NCBI GenBank assembly: GCA_019244185.1
Contig: JAFATB010000014.1
Location: forward strand, 623,587-687,586
Direction: 5' to 3'
DNA: 64,000 nucleotides
Origin: Acidobacteriota bacterium
Lineage (GTDB): Bacteria > Acidobacteriota > Thermoanaerobaculia > Gp7-AA8
Positions 44,403-52,265 of this stretch are shown here, in pieces (position 1 is the first letter of the stretch; the number at the start of each line of letters is the position of its first letter). The position numbers were made by a program, and so were the translations under genes. The notes below the pieces were generated by a model. The model searched no databases. It saw only the letters and a list, made by a program, of their open reading frames with translations, and was not told where the DNA came from.

Positions 44403-44738
44403 GTGAAGAGCTCAGCCAGGCGTTTCGCCGTCGTCGTTCTCCCCGTCGTTCTGATGGCGCTCGTCGCCGCCGCCGCGTGCGGCAAGCGCGAGAGCGCCGC
44501 GACCGGAAGCGCGACCGAGACGATCGCTCCCGCGCCGCCGCAACCGGCGACGACCGGCACCGACGCTCTCACGCAGACCGTCGACGTGGAAGACAGCCGC
44601 TCGGAAGCCGAAGGCGGCGCGCTGACCGAGCCGACCACGGCGCAGACGTCGACCGCCTCCGCGACGACGAGCACGACTTCGACCGCGGCGACAAAAACAT
44701 CGGCGTCCAAGAAAACGGCTCCCAGCAAGAAGCACTGA
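44403..44738 (+). CDS. Small Thr/Ala-rich lipoprotein
   Basis: The 111-residue product starts at GTG 44403 preceded by AGAGGG. It has a lipobox at VLMALVAAAAC, then a low-complexity Thr/Ser/Ala-rich tail ending in KKTAPSKKH. No domain is visible. Its TGATG junction couples it to the next gene. It resembles, in composition only, the larger lipoprotein at 31641-32864. Function unknown, perhaps a surface or cell-wall spacer. Confidence 0.6.
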   Translation: MKSSARRFAVVVLPVVLMALVAAAACGKRESAATGSATETIAPAPPQPATTGTDALTQTVDVEDSRSEAEGGALTEPTTAQTSTASATTSTTSTAATKTSASKKTAPSKKH

Positions 44739-45589
44739 TGTCCAACGCGCTGTACGCGCCGCTGATCGAGCGCGAGCTCGACGCGATTCCCGCGGCCGCG
44801 CACGCGTTCGCCGACGCGCATTCGGACGACGAGCTGTGGCTCGCGATCGCGCGTTTCGCCGTGCTCGCGTACGCGCCGTCGCAACACGCCAAGCGCGCGC
44901 TCCTCGCATGCCGCGCCGCGCACGAGATCCGCGACGAGACCGGCGAACGTTGGCGCGAGCTGCTCATCGCGTGCGCCGTCTACGTGGCGGAGAGTCGCCA
45001 ACCGTGGAGCGAGCCCCCGATCCTCGAGCCGCCGCACGTCGATAACGCGCAGCCGCAAACGCTCGACGAGCTCCGCGCCGCGATGACGGAACGCGATCGT
45101 CTGCGCGGTGAACGCTGGCTCGCCGCGCGTCTGCACGATCCCATGCTGACGAACGAGCTGCGCGCGCTCGCCCGCGGCGACGCGCTCCTCGTCGTCGATG
45201 GCGTCCTCGCCTTGCTCCCGCTCCTCGGCGAGAAAGGCCGCTACGCGTTGCTACGCGTCGCGGTGTGGGAACTCGTCGCGAACGAGTCGGACGGCGATGA
45301 TGCGCGCGAGTCGCTCGATGCGTGCATCGCGCGCGCCGTCGCCGAACACGGCTCGATTGCGTCCGTGCAGCCGGTGCTCGTCGCGATCGCACGCGAGCGC
45401 GCGATCGCGCCGCTCGCGCCGCCGTCGCGCACGTTCGCGCCATATCCGCTCGCGCGCGACTACGCCCAAACGCTGCTCGCCCACGCCGCCGCCCGCCGGC
45501 TCGACGCGCAATCCGCCGATGCGTTTCTCACCGCCGTGCACGACAATCTCGCCCATGGCGAAAGCTACGCGGATTTCAGCTTTGCGTAA
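44738..45589 (+). CDS. Hypothetical cytoplasmic alpha-helical protein
   Basis: The 283-residue protein starts at ATG 44738, overlapping the upstream stop. It is Ala-, Arg- and Leu-rich, predicted almost wholly helical, with no signal peptide or membrane segment. Segments such as DELWLAIARFAVLAYAPSQHAKRALLACRAAHEIRDETG and RYALLRVAVWELVANES suggest a helical-repeat (HEAT- or TPR-like) scaffold, but I cannot name a family. Its stop TAA is immediately followed by the heptamer repeat. The carboxypeptidase gene starts inside its 3' end. Confidence 0.68.
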   Translation: MSNALYAPLIERELDAIPAAAHAFADAHSDDELWLAIARFAVLAYAPSQHAKRALLACRAAHEIRDETGERWRELLIACAVYVAESRQPWSEPPILEPPHVDNAQPQTLDELRAAMTERDRLRGERWLAARLHDPMLTNELRALARGDALLVVDGVLALLPLLGEKGRYALLRVAVWELVANESDGDDARESLDACIARAVAEHGSIASVQPVLVAIARERAIAPLAPPSRTFAPYPLARDYAQTLLAHAAARRLDAQSADAFLTAVHDNLAHGESYADFSFA

Positions 45590-46778
45590 TTCTCAATTCT
45601 GCCTTCTGCCCTCTGCCTTCTGCCTTCTGCTTTTGACCTCCTGCGCAACGACAACGACGTCACCACTGCGACAAGCGATCGACAGCGAGATCGCAAAGTT
45701 CCCAAGAGCTCTCTGGTTCGCCGACGTCGAAGACGACAACGGCCACGTGCTCTACGCGCGCAACGCGAGCCTCCTCGCCGTGCCCGCTTCCAACCGCAAG
45801 CTCGCTGCTGCCGTCACCATCGCCAACTGCCTCGGCACCGACACGCGTCTCGCCACGACCATCTGGCGCGACGGCGACGATCTCGTCGTCTCCGGCGACG
45901 GCGACCCCTCCCTCGGCTCGTGGCGCTATGAACGCGACAACGACTTCGACGTCGTCGCCAATGCGCTCCGCGCGCGCGGCATCACGCGCGTCCGCGATCT
46001 CGTCGCCGACGTCTCGTCCTTCGGCGACCGCATCACGATTCCGCCGGCTTGGAAAGTGAACTACCTGCCCGAGACCTACGGCGCGCCCGTCGACGCGATC
46101 GCCTGGGAAGAGAACGGCGCGAACGGCCACTCGATCCCCGATCCCGGCATGTTCGCGCTCGCCGCGCTGCGCGACGCGCTCGTGCTGCACGGGATCGCCG
46201 TCGACGGCACGCTGCGCGTCAACACGACAGCGCACGCGTTGAATGAGCAGATGGGCGAAAAGCTGCTCGAGATCCCGTCGCCATTCGTCGGACAGCTGCT
46301 GACGACGGTGCTGAAGAACAGCCAGAACCTCTACACCGAAATGCTCTTCAAACGCGCGAGCGACGGCACGTACGCGAGCTCGTTCGCACGCGAGCGCGCG
46401 CTGCTCGCGTCCGATATCGGCGCGCGCGGCGACGCCTTCCGCTTCGTCGACGGCTGCGGTCTCGCGCCCGACGATCTCGTCGCGGCCGAGACGACGGTGA
46501 AGATCCTCCGCTGGATGAACGACCCCGCGCGCCGCGGTTTCTGGTGGACGGTGCTCGCGCAACCGGGTGAGGAAGGCACGCTGCATCGCCGCGTCGTCGC
46601 GCTGCACGACCGCATGCGCGGCAAGACCGGCACGTTGAACGGTGTCAACGCGCTGAGCGGCATCATCGCCATGCCCGACGGCCACTATCGCTACTTTTCG
46701 CTGATGGTGAATCACCAGGCCAGCGACGCGGACGCGGAAGACGCGCTCGATGCGATGGCGCTGGCGATCGCGCGGTAG
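45555..46778 (+). CDS. dacB: D-alanyl-D-alanine carboxypeptidase/endopeptidase, PBP4 (DacB) type
   Basis: The 407-residue product starts at ATG 45555, overlapping the previous gene by 35 bp. Residues 13-30 (the hydrophobic core and lipobox, ending at Cys30) are encoded by the heptamer repeat array. The peptidase S13 domain then shows SNRK at 79-82 (the SxxK motif), an SQN in LKNSQNLYTEM and KTG in MRGKTGTLNG. It is shorter than E. coli PBP4, so part of the inserted subdomains may be reduced. It trims or cuts peptidoglycan peptides in the periplasm, here probably as a lipoprotein. Confidence 0.86.
   Translation: MAKATRISALRNSQFCLLPSAFCLLLLTSCATTTTSPLRQAIDSEIAKFPRALWFADVEDDNGHVLYARNASLLAVPASNRKLAAAVTIANCLGTDTRLATTIWRDGDDLVVSGDGDPSLGSWRYERDNDFDVVANALRARGITRVRDLVADVSSFGDRITIPPAWKVNYLPETYGAPVDAIAWEENGANGHSIPDPGMFALAALRDALVLHGIAVDGTLRVNTTAHALNEQMGEKLLEIPSPFVGQLLTTVLKNSQNLYTEMLFKRASDGTYASSFARERALLASDIGARGDAFRFVDGCGLAPDDLVAAETTVKILRWMNDPARRGFWWTVLAQPGEEGTLHRRVVALHDRMRGKTGTLNGVNALSGIIAMPDGHYRYFSLMVNHQASDADAEDALDAMALAIAR
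45588..45631. repeat. Heptamer repeat array, locus B, inside the dacB signal-peptide codons
   Basis: Seven-base units ATTCTCA, ATTCTGC, CTTCTGC, CCTCTGC, CTTCTGC and CTTCTGC run in tandem. They begin in the stop codon of the upstream gene (TAA at 45587-45589). They lie in frame within the carboxypeptidase gene and read as a hydrophobic Phe/Cys/Leu/Ser/Ala stretch. About 20 bases match the reverse complement of locus C near 50331. Confidence 0.85.
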
Positions 46779-46832
46779 CGCGCGTTCCAACGAATCGCGT
46801 TTCGCGACGTCTCTAGGCAGGGAGGGATTCGT

Positions 46833-47435
46833 ATGCCTCGCAGGACGTTGGCGCTCCTGTCGTTCGTCGTTGCACTGCATGTCGCGGCAGATCCGGCGAA
46901 GCCGTTGACGCTTCCGATCGGAACGCCGGCCCCCGTGCTCGAGGTGCGGTTTCTCGATGGCTCGAAACCGAAGCCGTGGCGGGAGCTCCGCGGGCGCGTC
47001 GTCGTGCTCGAGTTCTGGGCGAGCTGGTGCAGCCCGTGCGTCGCCGCGATCCCGCACATCGACGCGCTGAAGCGCGAGCTCGCGAACGAGCCGGTCGACA
47101 TCATTTCCATCACCTACGAACCGAAGGCGAAGACGGACGCGTTTCTCGCGAAGCATCCGATGTCGACAAACGTGGCGCTGGACCACGATCTCGCGACATT
47201 CACCGCGTACATGGCCTGGGGCATTCCGATGGCGTACGTGATCGACAAGGAAGGCAACGTCGCGTCGGTCGTCTATCCCGCGAAGCTGACGGCGGCCGTC
47301 ATTCGCGACGTCATGGCCGGACGGAAACCGGACGTCGAGCAGGAGCAGGGCTGGTCGGATCCCGAGGGGGCGGCGAAGTACTTCCGCGAGCAGTTGGAGG
47401 CGGACCGGAAACAATTCGGCAGCAGCGAGCCGTGA
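46833..47435 (+). CDS. TlpA-family thioredoxin-like protein
   Basis: The 200-residue product starts at ATG 46833 behind GGGAGGG. It has a signal peptide (RRTLALLSFVVALHVA). The thioredoxin fold carries WCSPC at residues 65-69 and a cis-Pro region (WGIPMAYVIDKEG), placing it with TlpA/ResA-like periplasmic reductases. C-terminal residues about 165-200 are charged. Such proteins reduce apocytochrome cysteines before heme attachment, which would suit the many c-type cytochromes of this window, but no cytochrome maturation gene is adjacent. Confidence 0.87.
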   Translation: MPRRTLALLSFVVALHVAADPAKPLTLPIGTPAPVLEVRFLDGSKPKPWRELRGRVVVLEFWASWCSPCVAAIPHIDALKRELANEPVDIISITYEPKAKTDAFLAKHPMSTNVALDHDLATFTAYMAWGIPMAYVIDKEGNVASVVYPAKLTAAVIRDVMAGRKPDVEQEQGWSDPEGAAKYFREQLEADRKQFGSSEP

Positions 47436-47450
47436 AGTCGTGCGGCGAAT

Positions 47451-48938
47451 TCAACGCCGCGTGAAGGTCTCGTCGAAGAAAGTCAACGTCTTGACCGTCC
47501 CGTCGACATCGCTGCTGAACGCCACCTGCTCGTCGACGTCGTCCGGCTCGGAGACGGCGGTGAAGACGTCGTAGTGAAAGTGGGCGAGGGGAATGGTGAG
47601 GCGATTCCACCGCAGCACGAGCCCGTTCTCCGCGAGCGAGATCTTCACCGTACCGTACGCGCGGCTCTCGTAGTCGCCGGCGTACGCGGCGAGCGGATGC
47701 GACGGCGTCGTGTTCGGCTGGCGCCTGGCCTGCCGATCGAGCTTCTCCTTCGCTTCTTTCTCGTCCGCCTTGCGGTCGACCATGAGGTAGTACGCGTTCC
47801 AGTCGCGCCCCATCTTCGCGGTGAGCATGTCGATGAGCGTGTTACGCAGCGCGACGAGGGCCATGCCGCGGCCGAGGTTCGAGAGGATCACGAAACCGAT
47901 GTTGCGGCGGGGGAGGAGATCGACGTGCGTGCGGAAGCCGTTGAGCGCGCCGGCGTGCGAGACGAGCAGCTCGCCGCGGTAGTCCTGCACGTTCCACCCC
48001 ATCGCGTACGAGAGCAGTTGCGTCTCGGGGTTCGTGTCGCGCGTGAGCCCATCGAGCCGGATCACCGTCTGCGGCGTCTTCGTCTCCCCGAGCCCCTCGG
48101 CACTGACCAGCTGCCGGTTGTCGAAGAAGCCCTGCGCGAGCTGGAAGCGGATCCAGTTCGCCATGTCGTGGGCGCTCGACTTGATCGCGCCGCCCGCGCC
48201 GATCGTGGTCGTGTCGATCGGCTGCTGCGGCGTCACGCGCTCGGTCGTGAAGTCGTAGCGGAAGCCGTTCGCGTGATCGGACGCGGCCCAGTCGGCGTCG
48301 CTCGTCACCGTGCGCGTCATCTGCAGCGGCTGGAAGATGCGCGTCTTCACGAAGTCGTCCCAGCGCATCCCCGACGCGTGCGTCACGACTTCGCCCGCGG
48401 CGATGAACATGATGTTCTGGTACTGGTACTCGGTGCGGAACGGCTTCGACAGCGGCACGAAGCCGATGCGGCGCACCACGTCCTCGCGCGTCAGCGGCGT
48501 GTTGTCCCACAGCTCGTCGTGGCGCGAGAGGCCGGTGCGGTGCGTGACGAGATCGCGGATCGTCACCTGCGACGACGCGCATTCGTCGGCGAGGCGAAAG
48601 TACTCGAGATGCTCGCGCACCGGGTCGTCCCACGAGAGCTTCTTCTCGTCGACGAGCATCGCCAGCGCGGCGGTGGTGAACGCCTTCGACGTCGACGCGA
48701 TCTGGAACAGCGTGTCGGAGGTGACGAGCGCGTTCGTCGTGAAGTCTTTGACGCCGTAGCCGTTCGCGTAGATCACGCGGTCGTTCTGCACGATCGCGAT
48801 CGCGGCGCCGGGGATCTTCCACGCGCGCATCGTGTTCGTGACCGCGCGGTCGAGCGTCTTCGCATCGAGACGCTGCTGCTGCGCGAACGCGCCGGCGGCG
48901 AAGACACAAACAACGACAAAGGCGCGAAGCGGACGCAT
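47451..48938 (-). CDS. Exported serine hydrolase, beta-lactamase/PBP-like, with C-terminal DUF3471-like domain
   Basis: The 495-residue product has a signal peptide (about 1-19). The serine hydrolase domain (about 25-365) shows STSK at 82-85, the YQYQN segment (YxN) and HAGALNGF replacing KTG, typical of class C-type esterases and peptidases. The C-terminal part (about 395-495; PSHPLAAYAGDYESRAYG) resembles DUF3471. Substrate cannot be given. The start overlaps the stop of the amino-acid permease gene upstream on this strand, so the pair is translationally coupled. That raises the idea of peptide hydrolysis followed by amino-acid import. Confidence 0.86.
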   Translation of the reverse strand: MRPLRAFVVVCVFAAGAFAQQQRLDAKTLDRAVTNTMRAWKIPGAAIAIVQNDRVIYANGYGVKDFTTNALVTSDTLFQIASTSKAFTTAALAMLVDEKKLSWDDPVREHLEYFRLADECASSQVTIRDLVTHRTGLSRHDELWDNTPLTREDVVRRIGFVPLSKPFRTEYQYQNIMFIAAGEVVTHASGMRWDDFVKTRIFQPLQMTRTVTSDADWAASDHANGFRYDFTTERVTPQQPIDTTTIGAGGAIKSSAHDMANWIRFQLAQGFFDNRQLVSAEGLGETKTPQTVIRLDGLTRDTNPETQLLSYAMGWNVQDYRGELLVSHAGALNGFRTHVDLLPRRNIGFVILSNLGRGMALVALRNTLIDMLTAKMGRDWNAYYLMVDRKADEKEAKEKLDRQARRQPNTTPSHPLAAYAGDYESRAYGTVKISLAENGLVLRWNRLTIPLAHFHYDVFTAVSEPDDVDEQVAFSSDVDGTVKTLTFFDETFTRR

Positions 48939-50284
48939 CAGTGCATTGTACGCAACGCCCGCCGCGTCAACGCTTCACGTCCGAAGTAGAAGAGGACGCC
49001 CGCGGCCATGACGTACAGCGCGGCGACGCGGAGGTGTTTGTCCGGCGAGACCACGACGTAGCCCCAGAGGCCGAGCGCAACGATGGCCGGCAGCGGATAG
49101 AGCCACATGCGGAACGGCCGCGGGCGGTCCGGCTGGCGCACGCGCAGCACGACCGCGCCGACGATCTGCGCCATGAACGGGATGATCGCGCGGATCGTGA
49201 GGATGCCGGCGATGATGTGCCGGAGCGGCAGCCAGCAGAAGACCGCCGTGACCGCGCCGAGGAAGAGGATGGCCACGAACGGATACGACCCGGTGGCGTG
49301 CAGGCGCGCGAAGATCGCGAAGAAGTTGCGGTCGCGCGCGGCGGCGTAGAGGATCCGCGAGTAGCCGAGCATCACCGAGAAGATCGACGCGAAGCCGGTC
49401 CAGAGAATCATCCCGGAGACCCACTGCGCGGTGCGCGGTCCGGCGAGCACGCGCATGTAGTCGGCGACGACGGAGGTGGACTTCGACGCAACCTCGTACG
49501 GCAGCACGGAGATGATGCACGCCTGCATGAGGATGTAGAGCGCGGCGATGGCGAGAATGGAGATCACGATGACGCGCGGAATCGTTTTGTGTGCGTCAAT
49601 GACCTCGTCGCCGATGGAGGCGATGTTGTAGTAGCCGAGGTAGTCGTAGACGGCGAAGATCAGCGCGGCGCCGAGTCCGGTGAAACCGGCTTTGCCGTCG
49701 AAGCGCGGCGCGGACCAGAACGCGAACGCCGACAGCTTGAGATGCGGCAGTCCGGCGGCGATGACGACGGCCATCGTGCCGAGGACGCCGATCCAGAGGA
49801 TGATCGAGAAGCGCCCGATCGCGTCGATGCGGCGCAGGAGCAGCACGACGATGGCCGCGCAGATGAGCGTCGCCGCGACGGGGATATGGCCGCCGACGCG
49901 CGGCACGATCGGCTCGAGGTACTGCGCGAAGCCGATGCAGCCCGACGCCATCGAGAGCGGCGCGCTGACGAGGATCTGGAAGAGGAAGAGAAAGGAGAGG
50001 AGGCGTCCCGCGCGGCCGAACGACTCGCGCAGGAAGACGTACGAGCCGCCCGCGTGCGGCATCTGCGATCCGAGCTCCGCGGTGACGATGCCGTCGCAGA
50101 TGGCGAGCAGTCCCGCCAGCAGCCACGCCGCCATGCAGCGCGCGCCGCCCATCTTGGCGAGGATCAGCGGCAGCGTGATGAACGGCCCGATCCCGACCAT
50201 GTCGATCATGTTCAGCGCGACGCCGCGCCACAGACCGATCTGGCGGGGAAAGGGAGGGTGGGCGGCGGGCGCGGTGGCGGACAT
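48938..50284 (-). CDS. APC-superfamily amino acid permease
   Basis: The 448-residue protein has 12 membrane segments. The first helix carries the family signature GLWRGVALNMIDMVGIGPFITLPL, with the unwound GIGP segment that coordinates the amino-acid backbone. Later landmarks are LGSQMPHAGGSYVFLRESFG, AVYDYLGYYNIASIGDEVIDAHKTIPRVI and YSRILYAAARDRNFF. The layout fits APC transporters that import amino acids with protons. Specificity is not deducible. Its 3' end is coupled to the serine hydrolase gene. Upstream lies repeat locus C. Confidence 0.88.
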   Translation of the reverse strand: MSATAPAAHPPFPRQIGLWRGVALNMIDMVGIGPFITLPLILAKMGGARCMAAWLLAGLLAICDGIVTAELGSQMPHAGGSYVFLRESFGRAGRLLSFLFLFQILVSAPLSMASGCIGFAQYLEPIVPRVGGHIPVAATLICAAIVVLLLRRIDAIGRFSIILWIGVLGTMAVVIAAGLPHLKLSAFAFWSAPRFDGKAGFTGLGAALIFAVYDYLGYYNIASIGDEVIDAHKTIPRVIVISILAIAALYILMQACIISVLPYEVASKSTSVVADYMRVLAGPRTAQWVSGMILWTGFASIFSVMLGYSRILYAAARDRNFFAIFARLHATGSYPFVAILFLGAVTAVFCWLPLRHIIAGILTIRAIIPFMAQIVGAVVLRVRQPDRPRPFRMWLYPLPAIVALGLWGYVVVSPDKHLRVAALYVMAAGVLFYFGREALTRRALRTMH

Positions 50285-50330
50285 CGCGGCGGAGTGTAGC
50301 GCGGGAGGGAGGCGGGAGGGGGGGCGGGGG

Positions 50331-50459
50331 GAAGGCAGAGGGCAGAAGGCTGAATGAAGAATGAAGAACGCAGAATGAAGAATTCAGAATGAAGACGCGC
50401 CAGGCGGGGTGGCGGCGTTTCTCAATTCTTCATTCTGCGTTCTGCATTCTTCATTCGCC
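50331..50459. repeat. Heptamer repeat array, locus C, with inverted arms
   Basis: The left arm (about 50331-50395) holds GAAGGCAGAGGGCAG and GAATGAAGAACGCAG units. The centre has a GC-rich hairpin (CGCC...GGCG). The right arm (about 50419-50459) holds CATTCTGCGTTCTGC and CATTCTTCATTC. It lies between the permease start and the receiver-domain gene, whose final Glu and TGA come from the arm. Left and right arms are complementary over most heptamers. Confidence 0.85.
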
Positions 50460-50837
50460 TTCCATCAACAACACCATCTCGAAGAGCCGCAAGAGTTCCT
50501 CGAAACGCGCGTGCGGCTTGCGCAGGACCGGCACATTGACGTCGGCATCCAGTGCATCGCGATCGCTGACGAAAATCACCGGCACCGCGGAGCCGATTTC
50601 GTGCGCGATATCCAATGCGCGTAGATCGGGTAAATCGAGATCGAGAATCAAAACGTCCGGCTGCAGTCTACGGACCGTGTCACTGGTGTCCGAATTCGCA
50701 GGAATTACCGAGCATTCGAGCTCCATCAGGCGGAAGAACATGTGCAGCATTTCCGCAGCGTCCCGGTCTCCCTCCACGACGGCTACATGCCGGGTTGTGA
50801 ACAATTCGAGGCCGGGACTATCCTTGATCGGCTGCAA
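50451..50837 (-). CDS. Single-domain receiver (REC) protein
   Basis: The 128-residue protein is a lone receiver domain. VAVVEGDRDAAEMLHMFFRLMELE has the acidic pocket (E/D), VLILDLDLPDLRALDIA carries the phosphoacceptor Asp, VIFVSDRDA the Ser/Thr, and LRKPHARFEELLRLF the Lys-Pro. The first strand is offset by about 15 extra residues. It has no output domain, so it could be a phosphate shuttle or act with the XRE protein encoded 6 bp upstream on the same strand. Its last codon and stop lie in repeat locus C. Confidence 0.8.
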   Translation of the reverse strand: MQPIKDSPGLELFTTRHVAVVEGDRDAAEMLHMFFRLMELECSVIPANSDTSDTVRRLQPDVLILDLDLPDLRALDIAHEIGSAVPVIFVSDRDALDADVNVPVLRKPHARFEELLRLFEMVLLMEGE

Positions 50838-50843
50838 TGGCTG

Positions 50844-51065
50844 CTACTCGTCTTCCCCTTCCAGATCGAACAACTCGAAGGCGCGCACTTCCTCGCCCGA
50901 CAGCCGCCGGCATGCCGCCGCAATGGCGGCAATACAGCGCCGCGTCGGTTCCATACGCCCCATCCGAATCCGCAGAAGATGCTGGCGGCTGTATCCCGAC
51001 TCCCGCGCAAGGTGCGCCGGCTTGATCCCTCTGCTCTTCAAAAACGATTCGAGGCGTGTGGCCAT
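50844..51065 (-). CDS. Short XRE-like helix-turn-helix regulator
   Basis: The 73-residue protein starts at ATG 51065; a TTG two codons earlier has no extra support. The HTH reads LESFLKSRGIKPAHLARESGYSRQHLLRIRMGRMEPTRRCIAAIAAACRRL, a full Cro/CI-type five-helix domain, with a short acidic tail (FELFDLEGEDE). No Shine-Dalgarno precedes the ATG; the -10 box lies only 14 bases away, so the mRNA is probably nearly leaderless. It forms an operon with the receiver-domain gene. Confidence 0.78.
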   Translation of the reverse strand: MATRLESFLKSRGIKPAHLARESGYSRQHLLRIRMGRMEPTRRCIAAIAAACRRLSGEEVRAFELFDLEGEDE

Positions 51066-51079
51066 GTGCAATATTCTGC

Positions 51080-51108
51080 ATAGTAGGCAGGTGCAGGATG
51101 GATGTCAA
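51080..51108 (-). promoter_or_regulatory. Strong sigma70-type promoter of the XRE-REC operon
   Basis: On the minus strand TTGACA (51108-51103) and TACTAT (51085-51080) are separated by exactly 17 bp, with five of six -10 positions matching consensus. The predicted transcription start is near 51073, about 8 bases before the ATG at 51065. Confidence 0.75.
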
Positions 51109-51136
51109 TCCGCAAGTGCACAAATCGTCCACTGCG

Positions 51137-51191
51137 GCGCAACATAGTGCGCAAGCTACAGTAAAGATTTGACTTGCGCATAGTCGCGCAA
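51137..51191. promoter_or_regulatory. Pair of operator-like sites in the divergent XRE / S24-like intergenic region
   Basis: Site A (51137-51154) has two direct GCGCAA hexamers around CATAGT. Site B (51174-51191) is a perfect inverted repeat TTGCGC-ATAGTC-GCGCAA. Both share CATAGT next to GCGCAA. They lie between the two divergent regulator genes, in a non-coding region of 344 bp (51066-51409) that otherwise shows no gene. Confidence 0.5.
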
Positions 51192-51409
51192 ACGTTCCAT
51201 TTCGCGCCCACCTCCAATCCCCCCTTGTTCTACGGGGGGTGGAAATGTGCTCTGGCGTCACACCGTGTGCGAGAGTGTGCGTGCATGAAGTGACCGGCAC
51301 CCCGAGTTCGCACTGAGCGGCCGCACTCTCGCTGCCCTCGGATCCGGTTCCTCCACAGTGTTCCTTGGCCGTCGTACGACTCTGGTGAGAAGTAACTTTT
51401 AAGTGTCTA

Positions 51410-52234
51410 ATGTCTGACGCCCTTATGCTCGGCGAAACTGTTCGGCAAGCACGCATTAAAAAGAACCTGACGCAGGCTCGACTGGCGAAGCTTGCCGGCG
51501 TCAGCCGCCGCCATCTCGCCGCCCTCGAAAAGGGCGCGAATGTCTCCGTCAACATCCTCCAGCGCGTCGCCAACGTCCTGGAACTGACGGAGATCCCGCT
51601 CGGCGACCTCTCCTTGCGTTCGCAGGAAAACGAGCGCAACGTGAACGTCCCGCTCCTCACCGACACGATCCGCGAAGCCCGCGCGGAAGCGGAACGCGCA
51701 CAGGCGATCCTCTCGCGCGCGGAATCGCTCCTCGGCCTGCGCGAAGCGTCCAACGGCACGACGCCGCTGATCCAGGTCGCCTTTCCGCGCATGCCCGTGC
51801 GCCGCATCACGCCGCCGCCCGGCATCACCGTCGGCGTCGACATCCTCCGCGAACGCCCCGACTACGCGGAGATCGAGACCGCCGGCGAGATCCGCCACGG
51901 CGAGCCGATCGACGAGACGAAGCGCGAGAAGGTCGCCATCCCGCAGTCGCTGCTCGAAGACGGCGAGATCATCTTCCGCGCGCGCGGCGACGGTCTGCGC
52001 GATCAGGGCATCGAAGACGGCGATCTGCTGGTGGTTGAATTGCGCGCGCGCGGCCGTGCCGCGAACGGCGAGCTCGTCATCGGCCGCATCGGCAAACAGG
52101 TGTTCGTCGGCCGCTGGTGGCAGAAGCACGGACAGAAAGCATTGATGTCCAACGGTCTCTCCGAGGTCACGGTGGGACGCTCGGCGCGCTCGCTGAAAAT
52201 CGTGGCCGCGATCAATCAGATTGTGAGGATGTAG
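51410..52234 (+). CDS. XRE regulator with S24/LexA-like C-terminal domain lacking the catalytic Ser-Lys dyad
   Basis: The 274-residue protein starts at ATG 51410 (ATG 51425 is possible; neither has a good ribosome site). The HTH is at about 8-65 (GETVRQARIKKNLTQARLAKLAGVSRRHLAALEKGANVSVNILQRVANVL). A coiled-coil linker with heptad-like Ala/Glu/Arg follows (REARAEAERAQAILSRAESLLGL). The C-terminal S24-type domain reads ARGDGLRDQGIEDGDLLVVE and ANGELVIGRIGKQVFVGR. In LexA and CI the same places read GDSM and VKR, so both Ser and Lys are replaced by Gly and self-cleavage is unlikely. The locus resembles a phage switch, but no phage genes are near. Confidence 0.78.
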   Translation: MSDALMLGETVRQARIKKNLTQARLAKLAGVSRRHLAALEKGANVSVNILQRVANVLELTEIPLGDLSLRSQENERNVNVPLLTDTIREARAEAERAQAILSRAESLLGLREASNGTTPLIQVAFPRMPVRRITPPPGITVGVDILRERPDYAEIETAGEIRHGEPIDETKREKVAIPQSLLEDGEIIFRARGDGLRDQGIEDGDLLVVELRARGRAANGELVIGRIGKQVFVGRWWQKHGQKALMSNGLSEVTVGRSARSLKIVAAINQIVRM

Positions 52235-52265
52235 CGCGCGTTCGCCGTTATAGGATTTGCGGGCC

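Noticed and set aside
50818..51843. 341-codon minus-strand open frame across the XRE / S24-like region
   Set aside because: It runs through a clear promoter, an intergenic region and two genes in other frames. The product is Arg/Ser-rich with no domain.
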